Origin: Mycobacterium ahvazicum
GTDB lineage: Bacteria; Actinomycetota; Actinomycetes; Mycobacteriales; Mycobacteriaceae
Assembly: GCF_900176255.2 (NCBI RefSeq)
Contig: NZ_FXEG02000003.1
Location: 930,001-994,000, forward strand
Length of the DNA stretch: 64,000 bases
Direction of reading: 5' to 3'
Shown here: positions 7,839 through 17,848 of the stretch, piece by piece
Position numbering within the stretch: position 1 is the first letter of the stretch
Layout of the letters: each line of letters begins with the position of its first letter
Program-made: the position numbers and the translations under genes
The notes under the pieces: generated by a model
Seen by the model: only the letters and a program-made list of their open reading frames with translations
What the model was told of the DNA's origin: nothing
The model's database searches: none

Positions 7839-8543
7839 CTAGGGCTCAAATGCCGGAAGAACAGATCCGGAATCGCGAATCTCCCAGATGCTGATTTTGC
7901 TCACGCCATCGAAGTTGATCTTGTTCAACGTTGCTCGCGAATACGTGAGGTCGATAGCCACCTGAGTCGAGGTGTTGCCGTACGGGTCGGTCATGGGGAA
8001 GGTGCCCTGAACATTCACCGCGGAGGCATCGGGGTAGGTCGCTCGTGCGTACCTGAGAATGTCGATGGTGTCGCGGCGCGCACCGTCTTTGATCATCGTC
8101 TCGGTGTAATTGTCACGAATCGCGAATCGGGCCTCGACGACGTCGCCATTGGGGCCGGGAGAAACGGTGTAGTTGACTCCGTCCGGCTTCTTGGGGCCGG
8201 TCGGGGTCGGTGGCATCGCCTCGGTCAGTGTCGACGGTCCAGTCGCGGCCGGACCGCTCGACGACGTCGACTGATTGTCGTTCCGATCGTTGAAGCTCCA
8301 ACTTTTGCCGACGATGATCAGGACGACGAGCGCGGCCAGGGCCGCCAGCGCCAGGGCCGCCTTTCCGGACGCGTCTTTCTTCGGCTCTGTGGCAAGCGTT
8401 TTCGGGGGCTCGGTGGAAAAGGCCCACTCGCTGGTCCAGTTGCGGCCATCGAAGTAGCGCTGCAGCCCGTGGCCCACCCCGGCGGGATCCGGGTACCACC
8501 CCGGCGTGGATTTGGGCGGGGGCGGCGCATGTTCAGACGGCAT
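7839..8543 (-). CDS. DUF2510 membrane protein with exported C-terminal domain
   Basis: A 234-residue protein. The N-terminal DUF2510 motif GWYPDPAGVGHGLQRYFDG (about 15-33) is cytosolic, followed by one membrane span (about 62-80) and a Ser/Thr/Pro-rich linker. The outer domain (about 120-230) has alternating hydrophobic strands (VVEARFAIRDNYTETMIKDGAR). Proteins with a DUF2510 head and a single span are common in actinobacteria and their role is unclear. ATG 8543 lies just after a hairpin (8547-8569) in the leader. Confidence 0.72.
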   Translation of the reverse strand: MPSEHAPPPPKSTPGWYPDPAGVGHGLQRYFDGRNWTSEWAFSTEPPKTLATEPKKDASGKAALALAALAALVVLIIVGKSWSFNDRNDNQSTSSSGPAATGPSTLTEAMPPTPTGPKKPDGVNYTVSPGPNGDVVEARFAIRDNYTETMIKDGARRDTIDILRYARATYPDASAVNVQGTFPMTDPYGNTSTQVAIDLTYSRATLNKINFDGVSKISIWEIRDSGSVLPAFEP

Positions 8544-8546
8544 CCT

Positions 8547-8569
8547 GGCACCTTCGTCGCGAGGGTGCC
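8547..8569 (-). promoter_or_regulatory. Leader hairpin ahead of the DUF2510 start codon
   Basis: Inverted repeat GGCACC/GGTGCC (plus-strand arms 8547-8552 and 8564-8569) ends 4 nt before the ATG at 8543. The AAGG that could serve as ribosome binding site is partly inside the stem. A role in translational control is only a suggestion. Confidence 0.25.
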
Positions 8570-8702
8570 CTTACGACTGTCCGCCGCAATGGCCGCTCAA
8601 AACCGTGCCGGCCACGTAAGCACCTGGAATTGCTAGCAGCGGTAAGCGCACGCATATTCCCACAGTGCCACCACCGGACGCCGCGGCGCAGAAGATCGAT
8701 CC

Positions 8703-8777
8703 TGGTGGGCGCGGACGGTATCGAACCGCCGACCGCTGGTGTGTAAAACCAGAGCTCTACCACTGAGCTACGCGCCC
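8703..8777 (-). tRNA. tRNA-Val (anticodon TAC)
   Basis: The minus strand folds as a full tRNA: acceptor GGGCGCG/CGCGCCC, D-loop AGCTCAGTGGTAGAGCT, anticodon stem CTGGT/ACCAG around loop TTTACAC (anticodon TAC, reads GUA Val codons), and T-arm GGCGGTTCGATACCGTC. CCA is encoded (8703-8705). Length is 75 nt. No second tRNA adjoins it and no integrated element or duplicated tRNA end is visible next to it. Confidence 0.96.
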
Positions 8778-8940
8778 TTGGAACCAAACGGGACCCGCAG
8801 CAGGTTACCTGGCGCGGGCCTGCCACCCAAAACGTTCACGGCGTGACTGCAGTAGTCCTTCGGCGCACCCGGCCTGGCGGGAACCGCCGGAATCCCACCA
8901 CAGCTCAACATCGACGCCCTTGCAGCCGCCGGGAAAACCT

Positions 8941-9402
8941 TCAGCCGCGCAACGCCTTTAGCGCCTCGGTCCACAGGCTTTGATCGCGCGCTTCGCCGGG
9001 CTCTTTCATCTCGGCGAACCGGATGATCCCGGACCGGTCGACGGCGAACGTGCCGCGGTTCGGATAGCCGGCCTGGTCGTTGAACACGCCGTAAGCCGCA
9101 GCGACCTCGCCGTGCGGCCAGAAATCCGACAACACGGGAAACGTGAAGCCACTCTCGCGCGACCAGATCTTGTGCGTCGGCGGTGGTCCCACCGAGATGG
9201 CCAGCACCACGCTGTCGTCGTTCTCGAATTCAGGCAGGCGATCACGCAGCAAGTCCAGCTCACCCTGACAGATCCCGGTGAACGCCAACGGGAAGAACAC
9301 CAGTAGCACGTTCTTGTCGCCGCGATAGCTGCTCAGGGTGACGCGCTGCTGGTTCTGGTCGCGCAGCGTGAAATCGGGGGCCGTCGTCCCGACCGGCAGC
9401 AT
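8941..9402 (-). CDS. ahpE: AhpE, one-cysteine peroxiredoxin
   Basis: A 153-residue peroxiredoxin that reduces hydroperoxides and peroxynitrite; the M. tuberculosis enzyme is recycled through mycoredoxin/mycothiol. The peroxidatic Cys45 lies in FFPLAFTGICQGEL and there is no downstream resolving Cys, as expected for AhpE. The fold starts at GTTAPDFTLRDQN and a conserved Arg/Trp pair is present (KIWSRESGFTFPVLSD). ATG 9402 shares one base with the TGA of the DUF3052 gene (TGATG), so the two are translationally coupled. Confidence 0.93.
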   Translation of the reverse strand: MLPVGTTAPDFTLRDQNQQRVTLSSYRGDKNVLLVFFPLAFTGICQGELDLLRDRLPEFENDDSVVLAISVGPPPTHKIWSRESGFTFPVLSDFWPHGEVAAAYGVFNDQAGYPNRGTFAVDRSGIIRFAEMKEPGEARDQSLWTEALKALRG

Positions 9403-9824
9403 CAGCGCTTGTGCGCCCGCGACTTCGGCTGCACCAGCCGGCTGGCACTCCAGTCCCCCAGGTTGACCGACGACGTCGGCATCAGGCCGGCGGTCGGAGC
9501 CGCTTCGGCGATCTCGGCGGGCAGCACGTGGCCGGGCTTGCCGGTCTTGGGCGTCAGCACCCAGATCACGCCGTCCTCGGCCAGCGGGCTGATGGCGTCC
9601 ATCAGGGTGTCCACCAGGTCGCCGTCGCCGTCTCGCCACCACAGCAGCACCACGTCGACCACCTCATCGGTGTCCTCGTCGAGCAGCTCGGAACCGCAGG
9701 CCTCCTCGACCGCCGCGCGGATGTCGTCATCGGTGTCCTCGTCCCAACCGAACTCCTGGACAACCTGGTCTCGTTGGACGCCCAGCTTGCGAGCGTAGTT
9801 CGAGGCGTCATCCGCCGCGACCAC
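9402..9824 (-). CDS. DUF3052 family protein
   Basis: A 140-residue acidic protein of the actinobacterial DUF3052 family: SNYARKLGVQRDQVVQEFGW, then WWRDGDGDLVDTLMDA and GVIWVLTPKTGKPGHV. It corresponds to Rv2239c beside ahpE. Function is unknown. GTG 9824 is chosen because AGGAGG lies 7 nt upstream; a GTG at 9845 would put that site inside the gene. It overlaps the ahpE start by one base and is the first gene of a two-gene operon. Confidence 0.85.
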   Translation of the reverse strand: MVAADDASNYARKLGVQRDQVVQEFGWDEDTDDDIRAAVEEACGSELLDEDTDEVVDVVLLWWRDGDGDLVDTLMDAISPLAEDGVIWVLTPKTGKPGHVLPAEIAEAAPTAGLMPTSSVNLGDWSASRLVQPKSRAHKR

Positions 9825-9908
9825 CGTGGGACCTCCTAACAACACAACCTGCGCGCCATGCGATTGGGGATTATCGTCGCACAGCCAGAAGCTGGTTCAC
9901 ACTCCGCC

Positions 9909-10499
9909 TCAAAACGACGCCAGGCACAATTTCAGCGCCTTGGTCTTGGTGTCGTTGAGTTGATCGACTCGACGGTTGAATTCACCGGTCCCCGCGTGGG
10001 TGCCGATCGCGTTGGCGACGCCGCGCGCGGCGTCGATATACGCGTTGAACGCGTCCTTCAGCTGGGCCGACAGCGCATCGTTGAAATTGTTGCTCACCGT
10101 CGAAGCGCTGTTGTTGAGGGCGTCGATGGCCGGACCCTCGAACGGGCCGGTGCCGCGGCCCCCGTTGAACGCCCCGACGTAGGCGTTCACCTTGTCGATG
10201 GCTTCCTTGCTGGTGGTGGCCAACGAGTCGCACGAGCTGCGCACCGCCTTGGTGGTCAGCGATTGCTGCCGCTGAGACTCCCGGACGCTTGACGTCGCGA
10301 TCGAGGCCGACACCGACGACGAGACCGACTGCCGGTAGGCGGGGGCGACCTTCGTGTCGGGTGTGGCCGTGCCGTTGGTGACGGTGGTACACCCCACGAT
10401 GCCCATCAGCGCGGTGGCGATGCAGCCCAGCGCCAGCACGCCACGCTTGGGGAACTGTCCCCCGTGCGTGCGAGGGACGACTTTCCATCCGGTGAGCAC
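9909..10499 (-). CDS. Putative lipoprotein (Rv2240c-like)
   Basis: A 196-residue protein with a basic N terminus, a hydrophobic stretch (RGVLALGCIATALMGIVGC) and a lipobox ending at Cys37 (IVGC), followed by a Ser/Thr-rich linker. The mature part is helical and contains two Cys (SSCDSLATTSKEAIDKV and the terminal KLCLASF) that could pair. It occupies the position of Rv2240c between the DUF3052 gene and aceE. The role is unknown; anchoring at the outer face of the membrane is inferred. GTG 10499 is the most upstream start giving a signal peptide. Confidence 0.72.
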   Translation of the reverse strand: MLTGWKVVPRTHGGQFPKRGVLALGCIATALMGIVGCTTVTNGTATPDTKVAPAYRQSVSSSVSASIATSSVRESQRQQSLTTKAVRSSCDSLATTSKEAIDKVNAYVGAFNGGRGTGPFEGPAIDALNNSASTVSNNFNDALSAQLKDAFNAYIDAARGVANAIGTHAGTGEFNRRVDQLNDTKTKALKLCLASF

Positions 10500-10671
10500 G
10501 GTTTCTGACGTTACCGGGTAGCGATTGCCGCCGCCGTCAACGCACCGCGGTTTCGTGTCGCCGGGTGATGTTCGCCGGCGATCCGATTGCGGCTACCCGC
10601 CCGAGGCGCCGGTACGGCACGATAGGAAGACGAACACCCGTGCAGGAAACCGCCGACAACAGGAGCGGAAG

Positions 10672-13461
<2,790 letters not shown>

Positions 13462-13480
13462 GCCGGGCGCTCGACCAGCC

Positions 13481-13536
13481 CGCCGAGTGCCCGGCCAGCC
13501 GGGCGCTGGCCGCCGAGTGCCCGGTAAGCCGGGCAC
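13481..13536. repeat. Two tandem hairpin repeats after aceE
   Basis: A 24-bp unit beginning CGCCGAGTGCCCGG occurs at 13481-13504 and 13511-13534, with two mismatches. Each unit forms a hairpin; in the second copy GTGCCCGG (13517-13524) pairs exactly with CCGGGCAC (13529-13536) across 4 nt. It likely terminates aceE transcription and lacks a T-tract. Confidence 0.5.
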
Positions 13537-13554
13537 CCGCGCCCCCATTCGCCG

Positions 13555-13606
13555 AGCGTCACGCCAGCGTGGCTCTCGACGCGGAACGTCACTCTGGCGT
13601 GACGCT
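13555..13606. repeat. 13-bp inverted repeat upstream of mabR
   Basis: AGCGTCACGCCAG (13555-13567) and CTGGCGTGACGCT (13594-13606) are perfect reverse complements separated by 26 nt. The element lies between aceE and mabR, about 110 bp before the mabR start, and could be a terminator or a binding site. Confidence 0.5.
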
Positions 13607-13692
13607 GGACGACGCGGCCGTCGCCCGCCCCACGTCGCCGCGTCCCATCCCCGCCACCAGCACGCCTCGCCGCCCGCTTTGGCGGAAAGTTC

Positions 13693-13698
13693 TATAAA
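13693..13698 (+). promoter_or_regulatory. Candidate -10 box of mabR
   Basis: TATAAA at 13693-13698 is a strong A/T island in GC-rich DNA, placed so that transcription would begin about 13 nt before the GTG start of mabR, giving a very short leader. No clear -35 box was identified. Confidence 0.35.
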
Positions 13699-13717
13699 TT
13701 CGGCGTAGGTTTTAGGG

Positions 13718-15043
13718 GTGAATGACAACCCATTCGCCGGCCCGTTCGCCAAGCATCCGAGGTCCCCACTCGAGACCCTGGACACGGTCCCGGACTCCGT
13801 GCTGCGACGGCTCAAGCAGTACTCCGGGCGGCTGGCCACCGAGGCGGTCACGGCCATGGGCGAGCGGTTGCCGTTCTTCGCCGAGCTGGAAGCGTCCCAG
13901 CGGGCCAGTGTGGCGCTGGTGGTGCAGACCGCCGTCGTGAACTTCGTCGAGTGGATGCAAGACCCACACAGCAACGTCAGCTACACCGCGCAGGCCTTCG
14001 AACTGGTACCCCAGGAGCTCACCCGCCGGATCGCGTTGCGCCACAGCGTGGACATGGTGCGGGTGACCATGGAGTTCTTCGAGGAAGTCGTGCCGCTACT
14101 GGCCCGCTCCGAGGAGCAACTGACCGCACTCACGGTCGGCATTCTGAAGTACAGCCGCGACCTGGCATTCAGCTTCGCCTCGGCCTATGCGGACGCGGCC
14201 GAGGCGCGGGGCAGCTGGGACAGCCGGATGGAGGCCAGCGTCGTCGACGCAGTGGTGCGCGGCGATACCGGCCCCGAGCTGCTATCCCGCGCGGCCGCGC
14301 TGAACTGGGACACCACCGCGCCGGCCACGGTCGTGGTCGGCACCCCCGCGCCCAGCCGTGACAACAGCGACGGCGAGGTCGCCAGTGAGCGGGCCAGCCA
14401 AATCGTCCGCGACACCGCCGCGAAGCACGGCCGAGCGGCCCTCACCGACGTGCACGGCACCTGGCTGGTGGCCATCGTGTCGGGCCAGCTGTCCCCGACG
14501 GACAAGTTTCTGGGCGATCTGTTGAGCGCATTCGCCGAGGGCCCGGTGGTCATCGGGCCCACCGCACCGATGCTGACCGCGGCCTATCACAGCGCCAGCG
14601 AGGCGATCTCCGGGATGAACGCCGCTCCCGGCTGGGCCGGTGCGCCGCGGCCCGTGCACGCCCGCGAGCTGCTGCCGGAACGTGCCCTGATGGGAGACGC
14701 CTCGGCCATCGTCGCGCTGCACACCGACGTGATGGGACCCCTGGCCGACGCCGGGCCCACTCTTATCGAAACTCTTGACGCTTACTTAGATTGCGGTGGC
14801 GCGATTGAGGCCTGCGCACGCAAGTTGTTCGTTCATCCAAACACCGTGCGCTACCGGCTCAAGCGCATCACCGACTTCACCGGGCGCGATCCCACTCAGC
14901 CGCGCGATGCGTACGTGTTGCGAGTGGCCGCGACCGTGGGCCAACTCAACTACCCCACCAACCCCTCCAGTGTTGGTCACAGCGGGGTAACGGCGGTTCC
15001 GCTGCCGGTCAGAGGCAGTTCTGCGGCGCCATCCGTACGATAG
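13718..15043 (+). CDS. mabR: MabR, PucR/CdaR-type regulator of the FAS-II operon
   Basis: A 441-residue regulator. The C-terminal PucR-type helix-turn-helix (about 350-405) is clear: LDAYLDCGGAIEACARKL, then FVHPNTVRYRLKRITDFTG. The N-terminal half is a helical sensory region (ASVALVVQTAVVNFVEWM). In M. tuberculosis the equivalent protein (Rv2242, MabR) binds the promoter of the adjacent fabD-acpM-kasA-kasB-accD6 operon and tunes mycolic acid synthesis with long-chain acyl-CoA as a signal. Gene order here is the same, which supports the name. GTG 13718 gives the N terminus MNDNPFAGPFA. Confidence 0.9.
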   Translation: MNDNPFAGPFAKHPRSPLETLDTVPDSVLRRLKQYSGRLATEAVTAMGERLPFFAELEASQRASVALVVQTAVVNFVEWMQDPHSNVSYTAQAFELVPQELTRRIALRHSVDMVRVTMEFFEEVVPLLARSEEQLTALTVGILKYSRDLAFSFASAYADAAEARGSWDSRMEASVVDAVVRGDTGPELLSRAAALNWDTTAPATVVVGTPAPSRDNSDGEVASERASQIVRDTAAKHGRAALTDVHGTWLVAIVSGQLSPTDKFLGDLLSAFAEGPVVIGPTAPMLTAAYHSASEAISGMNAAPGWAGAPRPVHARELLPERALMGDASAIVALHTDVMGPLADAGPTLIETLDAYLDCGGAIEACARKLFVHPNTVRYRLKRITDFTGRDPTQPRDAYVLRVAATVGQLNYPTNPSSVGHSGVTAVPLPVRGSSAAPSVR

Positions 15044-15096
15044 TGACCCAGGCAACAGATCGCGGCACGGTATCGAATACGTAGCTTGTCGAGCGG

Positions 15097-15117
15097 TTTT
15101 GTGGAGTATCTACAAAA
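15097..15117. promoter_or_regulatory. Palindromic operator candidate for MabR before fabD
   Basis: TTTTGT (15097-15102), 9 nt, ACAAAA (15112-15117), an almost symmetrical A/T-rich palindrome in the 140-bp mabR-fabD gap. A further CAAAACCG at 15152-15159 is the reverse complement of CGGTTTTG at 15094-15101. The site lies just upstream of a -10-like CATAAT at 15133-15138, so a bound protein would touch the -35 region. Assignment to MabR is by position and published knowledge of that regulator. Confidence 0.55.
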
Positions 15118-15132
15118 ACCTAAGACGAGGTT

Positions 15133-15138
15133 CATAAT
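15133..15138 (+). promoter_or_regulatory. Candidate -10 box of the FAS-II operon
   Basis: CATAAT at 15133-15138 with a predicted start near 15145, about 40 nt before the fabD GTG. The MabR palindrome candidate sits immediately upstream. Confidence 0.35.
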
Positions 15139-15183
15139 CTGTTACACCCGCCAAAACCGTTTCCACAGTGTTCTCTTAGACAC

Positions 15184-16092
15184 GTGATTGCATTACTCGC
15201 GCCCGGACAGGGCTCGCAGACAGAGGGAATGCTCTCGCCATGGCTGGAATTGCCGGGGGCGACCGAGCAGATGACTCTGTGGTCGAAGGCCAGCGGCTTG
15301 GACCTGGTTCGACTGGGCACCAGCGCCTCGAATGAAGAGATCACCGACACGTCGGTCACTCAGCCACTGGTCGTCGCGGCCACCCTGCTCGCACACCAGG
15401 AGCTGACGAAGCGCGGCGTGCTTGCCGGTAAAGACTTCATCGTGGCCGGTCACTCGGTCGGCGAGATCGCGGCCTACGCGATCGCCGGTGTAATGGCCGC
15501 CGACGACGCCGTCGCCCTGGCCGCCACCCGTGGCGCCGAAATGGCCAAGGCGTGCGCCGCCGAGCCGCCCGGCATGTCCGCGGTGCTGGGCGGCGACGAG
15601 ACGGAGGTCCTGGCCCGCCTCGAGCAGCTGGACCTGTTCCCCGCGAACCGCAACGCCGCCGGCCAGATTGTCGCCGCCGGTCCGCTGACCGCGCTGGAAA
15701 AGCTGGCCGAGGACCCGCCGGCCAAGGCCCGGGTGCGCGCTCTCGGCGTCGCCGGAGCGTTCCACACCAAGTACATGGCGTCCGCCATGGAGGGCTATGC
15801 CGCCGCGGCGGCCGCCATCGCGACCGCCGAGCCCACTGCCACGCTGCTGTCCAACCGCGACGGAAAGCCGGTCGCTTCGGCGGCGGTGGCGATGGAAACG
15901 CTGGTCGCTCAATTGATCCAGCCGGTGCGGTGGGACCTGTGCACCGCAACGCTGGCTGAGCACGATGTCAAAGCGATTGTGGAGTTCCCGCCCGCGGGCA
16001 CACTCGCCGGCATCGCCAAGCGTGAACTTCGGGGGGTAACGGTCCGTGCCGTCAAGTCGCCCGCAGACCTGGACGCACTGGCTGACATCTGA
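15184..16092 (+). CDS. fabD: FabD, malonyl-CoA:ACP transacylase
   Basis: A 302-residue enzyme that loads malonyl groups from CoA onto AcpM for FAS-II elongation. The N terminus MIALLAPGQGSQTEGML is the acyltransferase start motif, and the nucleophile Ser91 lies in GHSVGE. The catalytic His lies in GAFHTKYMA. First gene of the operon; GTG 15184 is the only start that keeps the beginning of the first beta strand. Matches Rv2243. Confidence 0.96.
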   Translation: MIALLAPGQGSQTEGMLSPWLELPGATEQMTLWSKASGLDLVRLGTSASNEEITDTSVTQPLVVAATLLAHQELTKRGVLAGKDFIVAGHSVGEIAAYAIAGVMAADDAVALAATRGAEMAKACAAEPPGMSAVLGGDETEVLARLEQLDLFPANRNAAGQIVAAGPLTALEKLAEDPPAKARVRALGVAGAFHTKYMASAMEGYAAAAAAIATAEPTATLLSNRDGKPVASAAVAMETLVAQLIQPVRWDLCTATLAEHDVKAIVEFPPAGTLAGIAKRELRGVTVRAVKSPADLDALADI

Positions 16093-16173
16093 CAACAGCC
16101 GCGGCCAGGACAACCGCATAAAATCACATCAAACCGATTGCAACACAACACATTACGAAGGGAAGTAAAGGCT

Positions 16174-16521
16174 GTGGCCGTTTCGCAGGAAGAAATCATC
16201 GCCGGTATCGCCGAGATCATCGAAGAGGTCACCGGTATTGAGCCCTCTGAGGTCACCCCGGAGAAGTCTTTCGTCGACGACCTGGACATCGACTCGCTGT
16301 CGATGGTTGAGATCGCCGTGCAGACCGAGGACAAGTACGGCGTGAAGATCCCGGACGAGGACCTGGCCGGTCTGCGTACCGTCGGTGACGTCGTCTCCTA
16401 CATCCAGAAGCTGGAAGAAGAGAACCCCGAGGCCGCCGAGGCGCTGCGCGCCAAGATCGTGTCGGAGAACCCCGAGGCTGCTGCCAACGTCCAGTCGAGG
16501 CTGGAAGCGGACAGCAAGTGA
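16174..16521 (+). CDS. acpM: AcpM, meromycolate extension acyl carrier protein
   Basis: A 115-residue carrier protein that holds growing meromycolate chains. The phosphopantetheine site is Ser41 in DIDSLSMVE. The C-terminal extension of about 35 residues (EENPEAAEALRAKI and onward) is the known mark of mycobacterial AcpM versus the roughly 80-residue ordinary ACP. GTG 16174 is preceded by GAAGGGAAG and gives exactly the M. tuberculosis length. The TGA overlaps the kasA GTG (GTGA), so translation is coupled. The 81-bp gap after fabD has a weak TAAAAT (16119-16124) that might be an internal promoter. Confidence 0.97.
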   Translation: MAVSQEEIIAGIAEIIEEVTGIEPSEVTPEKSFVDDLDIDSLSMVEIAVQTEDKYGVKIPDEDLAGLRTVGDVVSYIQKLEEENPEAAEALRAKIVSENPEAAANVQSRLEADSK

Positions 16522-17768
16522 CCAAGCCTTCCACTGCTAACGGCGGTTACCCCAATGTTGTGGTAACCGCTGTCGCGGCGACGACGTCGATCGCGCCGGA
16601 CATCGAGAGCACGTGGAAGGGCTTGCTGGCAGGCGAAAGCGGCATCCGCGTCCTCGAAGACGAATTCGTCGACAAATGGGATCTGCCCGTCAAAATCGGC
16701 GGGCACCTCAAGGAGCCGATCGACAACCACATGGGACGGCTGGACCTGCGCCGTATGTCGTATGTCCAGCGCCTGGCCAAATATCTCAGCGGTCAGCTGT
16801 GGGAGTCGGCCGGCAACCCGGAGCTCGATCCGGACCGGTTCAGCGTCGTCGTTGGCACCGGTCTGGGCGGCGCCGAGCGGATCGTCGAGAGCTATGACCT
16901 GATGAACGAGGGCGGCCCCCGCAAGGTGTCGCCGCTCGCCGTTCAGATGATCATGCCCAACGGCGCCGCTGCCGTAGTTGGTCTGGAGCTCGGCGCGCGG
17001 GCCGGGGTGATCACCCCGGTGTCGGCGTGTTCCTCGGGCTCCGAGGCAATCGCGCACGCCTGGCGCCAGATCGTCATGGGTGACGCGGAGGTCGCCGTCT
17101 GCGGCGGTGTCGAGGGACCGATCGAGGCGCTGCCCATCGCGGCGTTCTCGATGATGCGGGCCATGTCGACTCGCAACGACGAGCCCGAGCGTGCGTCGCG
17201 GCCGTTCGACAAGGACCGCGACGGCTTCGTGTTCGGCGAGGCCGGGGCCCTGATGCTCATCGAGACCGAAGAGCACGCCAAGGCCCGCGGCGCCAAGCCG
17301 CTGGCCCGGCTGATGGGTGCCGGTATCACCTCGGACGCCTTCCACATGGTGGCGCCCGCGGCGGACGGCGTGCGTGCCGGTCGCGCGATGACCCGGTCGC
17401 TGGAACTGGCGGGCGTGTCCCCCAAGGACATCGACCACGTGAACGCGCACGGCACGGCGACGCCGATCGGCGACACCGCTGAGGCCAATGCCATCCGGGT
17501 TGCCGGATGCGAGCGGGCCGCCGTGTACGCGCCGAAATCGGCGCTAGGGCACTCTATCGGCGCAGTCGGGGCGCTCGAGTCGGTGCTGACAGTGCTGACC
17601 CTGCGGGATGGCGTCATCCCGCCAACCCTCAACTACGAAACCCCCGATCCCGAGATTGCTTTGGATGTCGTCGCGGGCGAACCTCGCACCGGCGATTTCC
17701 GTTACGCGATCAACAACTCATTCGGGTTCGGCGGCCACAACGTGGCCCTCGCCTTCGGGCGTTACTGA
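16518..17768 (+). CDS. kasA: KasA, beta-ketoacyl-ACP synthase I of FAS-II
   Basis: A 416-residue condensing enzyme that carries out the initial elongation steps of meromycolate synthesis; the essential paralogue of the pair. The catalytic Cys171 is in PVSACSSGSEA, the two active-site His in DHVNAHGTATPIGD and KSALGHSIGAVGALE, and the C terminus is NNSFGFGGHNVALAFGRY. Starts at GTG 16518 overlapping acpM. Product length equals the M. tuberculosis enzyme. KasA is a target of thiolactomycin in mycobacteria. Confidence 0.98.
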   Translation: MTKPSTANGGYPNVVVTAVAATTSIAPDIESTWKGLLAGESGIRVLEDEFVDKWDLPVKIGGHLKEPIDNHMGRLDLRRMSYVQRLAKYLSGQLWESAGNPELDPDRFSVVVGTGLGGAERIVESYDLMNEGGPRKVSPLAVQMIMPNGAAAVVGLELGARAGVITPVSACSSGSEAIAHAWRQIVMGDAEVAVCGGVEGPIEALPIAAFSMMRAMSTRNDEPERASRPFDKDRDGFVFGEAGALMLIETEEHAKARGAKPLARLMGAGITSDAFHMVAPAADGVRAGRAMTRSLELAGVSPKDIDHVNAHGTATPIGDTAEANAIRVAGCERAAVYAPKSALGHSIGAVGALESVLTVLTLRDGVIPPTLNYETPDPEIALDVVAGEPRTGDFRYAINNSFGFGGHNVALAFGRY

Positions 17769-17848
17769 GCACGACGTCCGGTGACGATGCGGGCCGCAAC
17801 GGCCCGAGGAGGAACCGGACAAGCACGAGAGGAACGTTCGCCACTCCC

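Noticed and set aside
8703..8777. tRNA-Val as an integration site for an element
   Set aside because: No duplicated 3' tRNA end, no integrase and no shift in composition on either side.
10525..10671. Upstream in-frame extension of aceE
   Set aside because: Basic, low-complexity 49 residues, no family match; the TTG at 10672 has a strong ribosome binding site and family-typical start.
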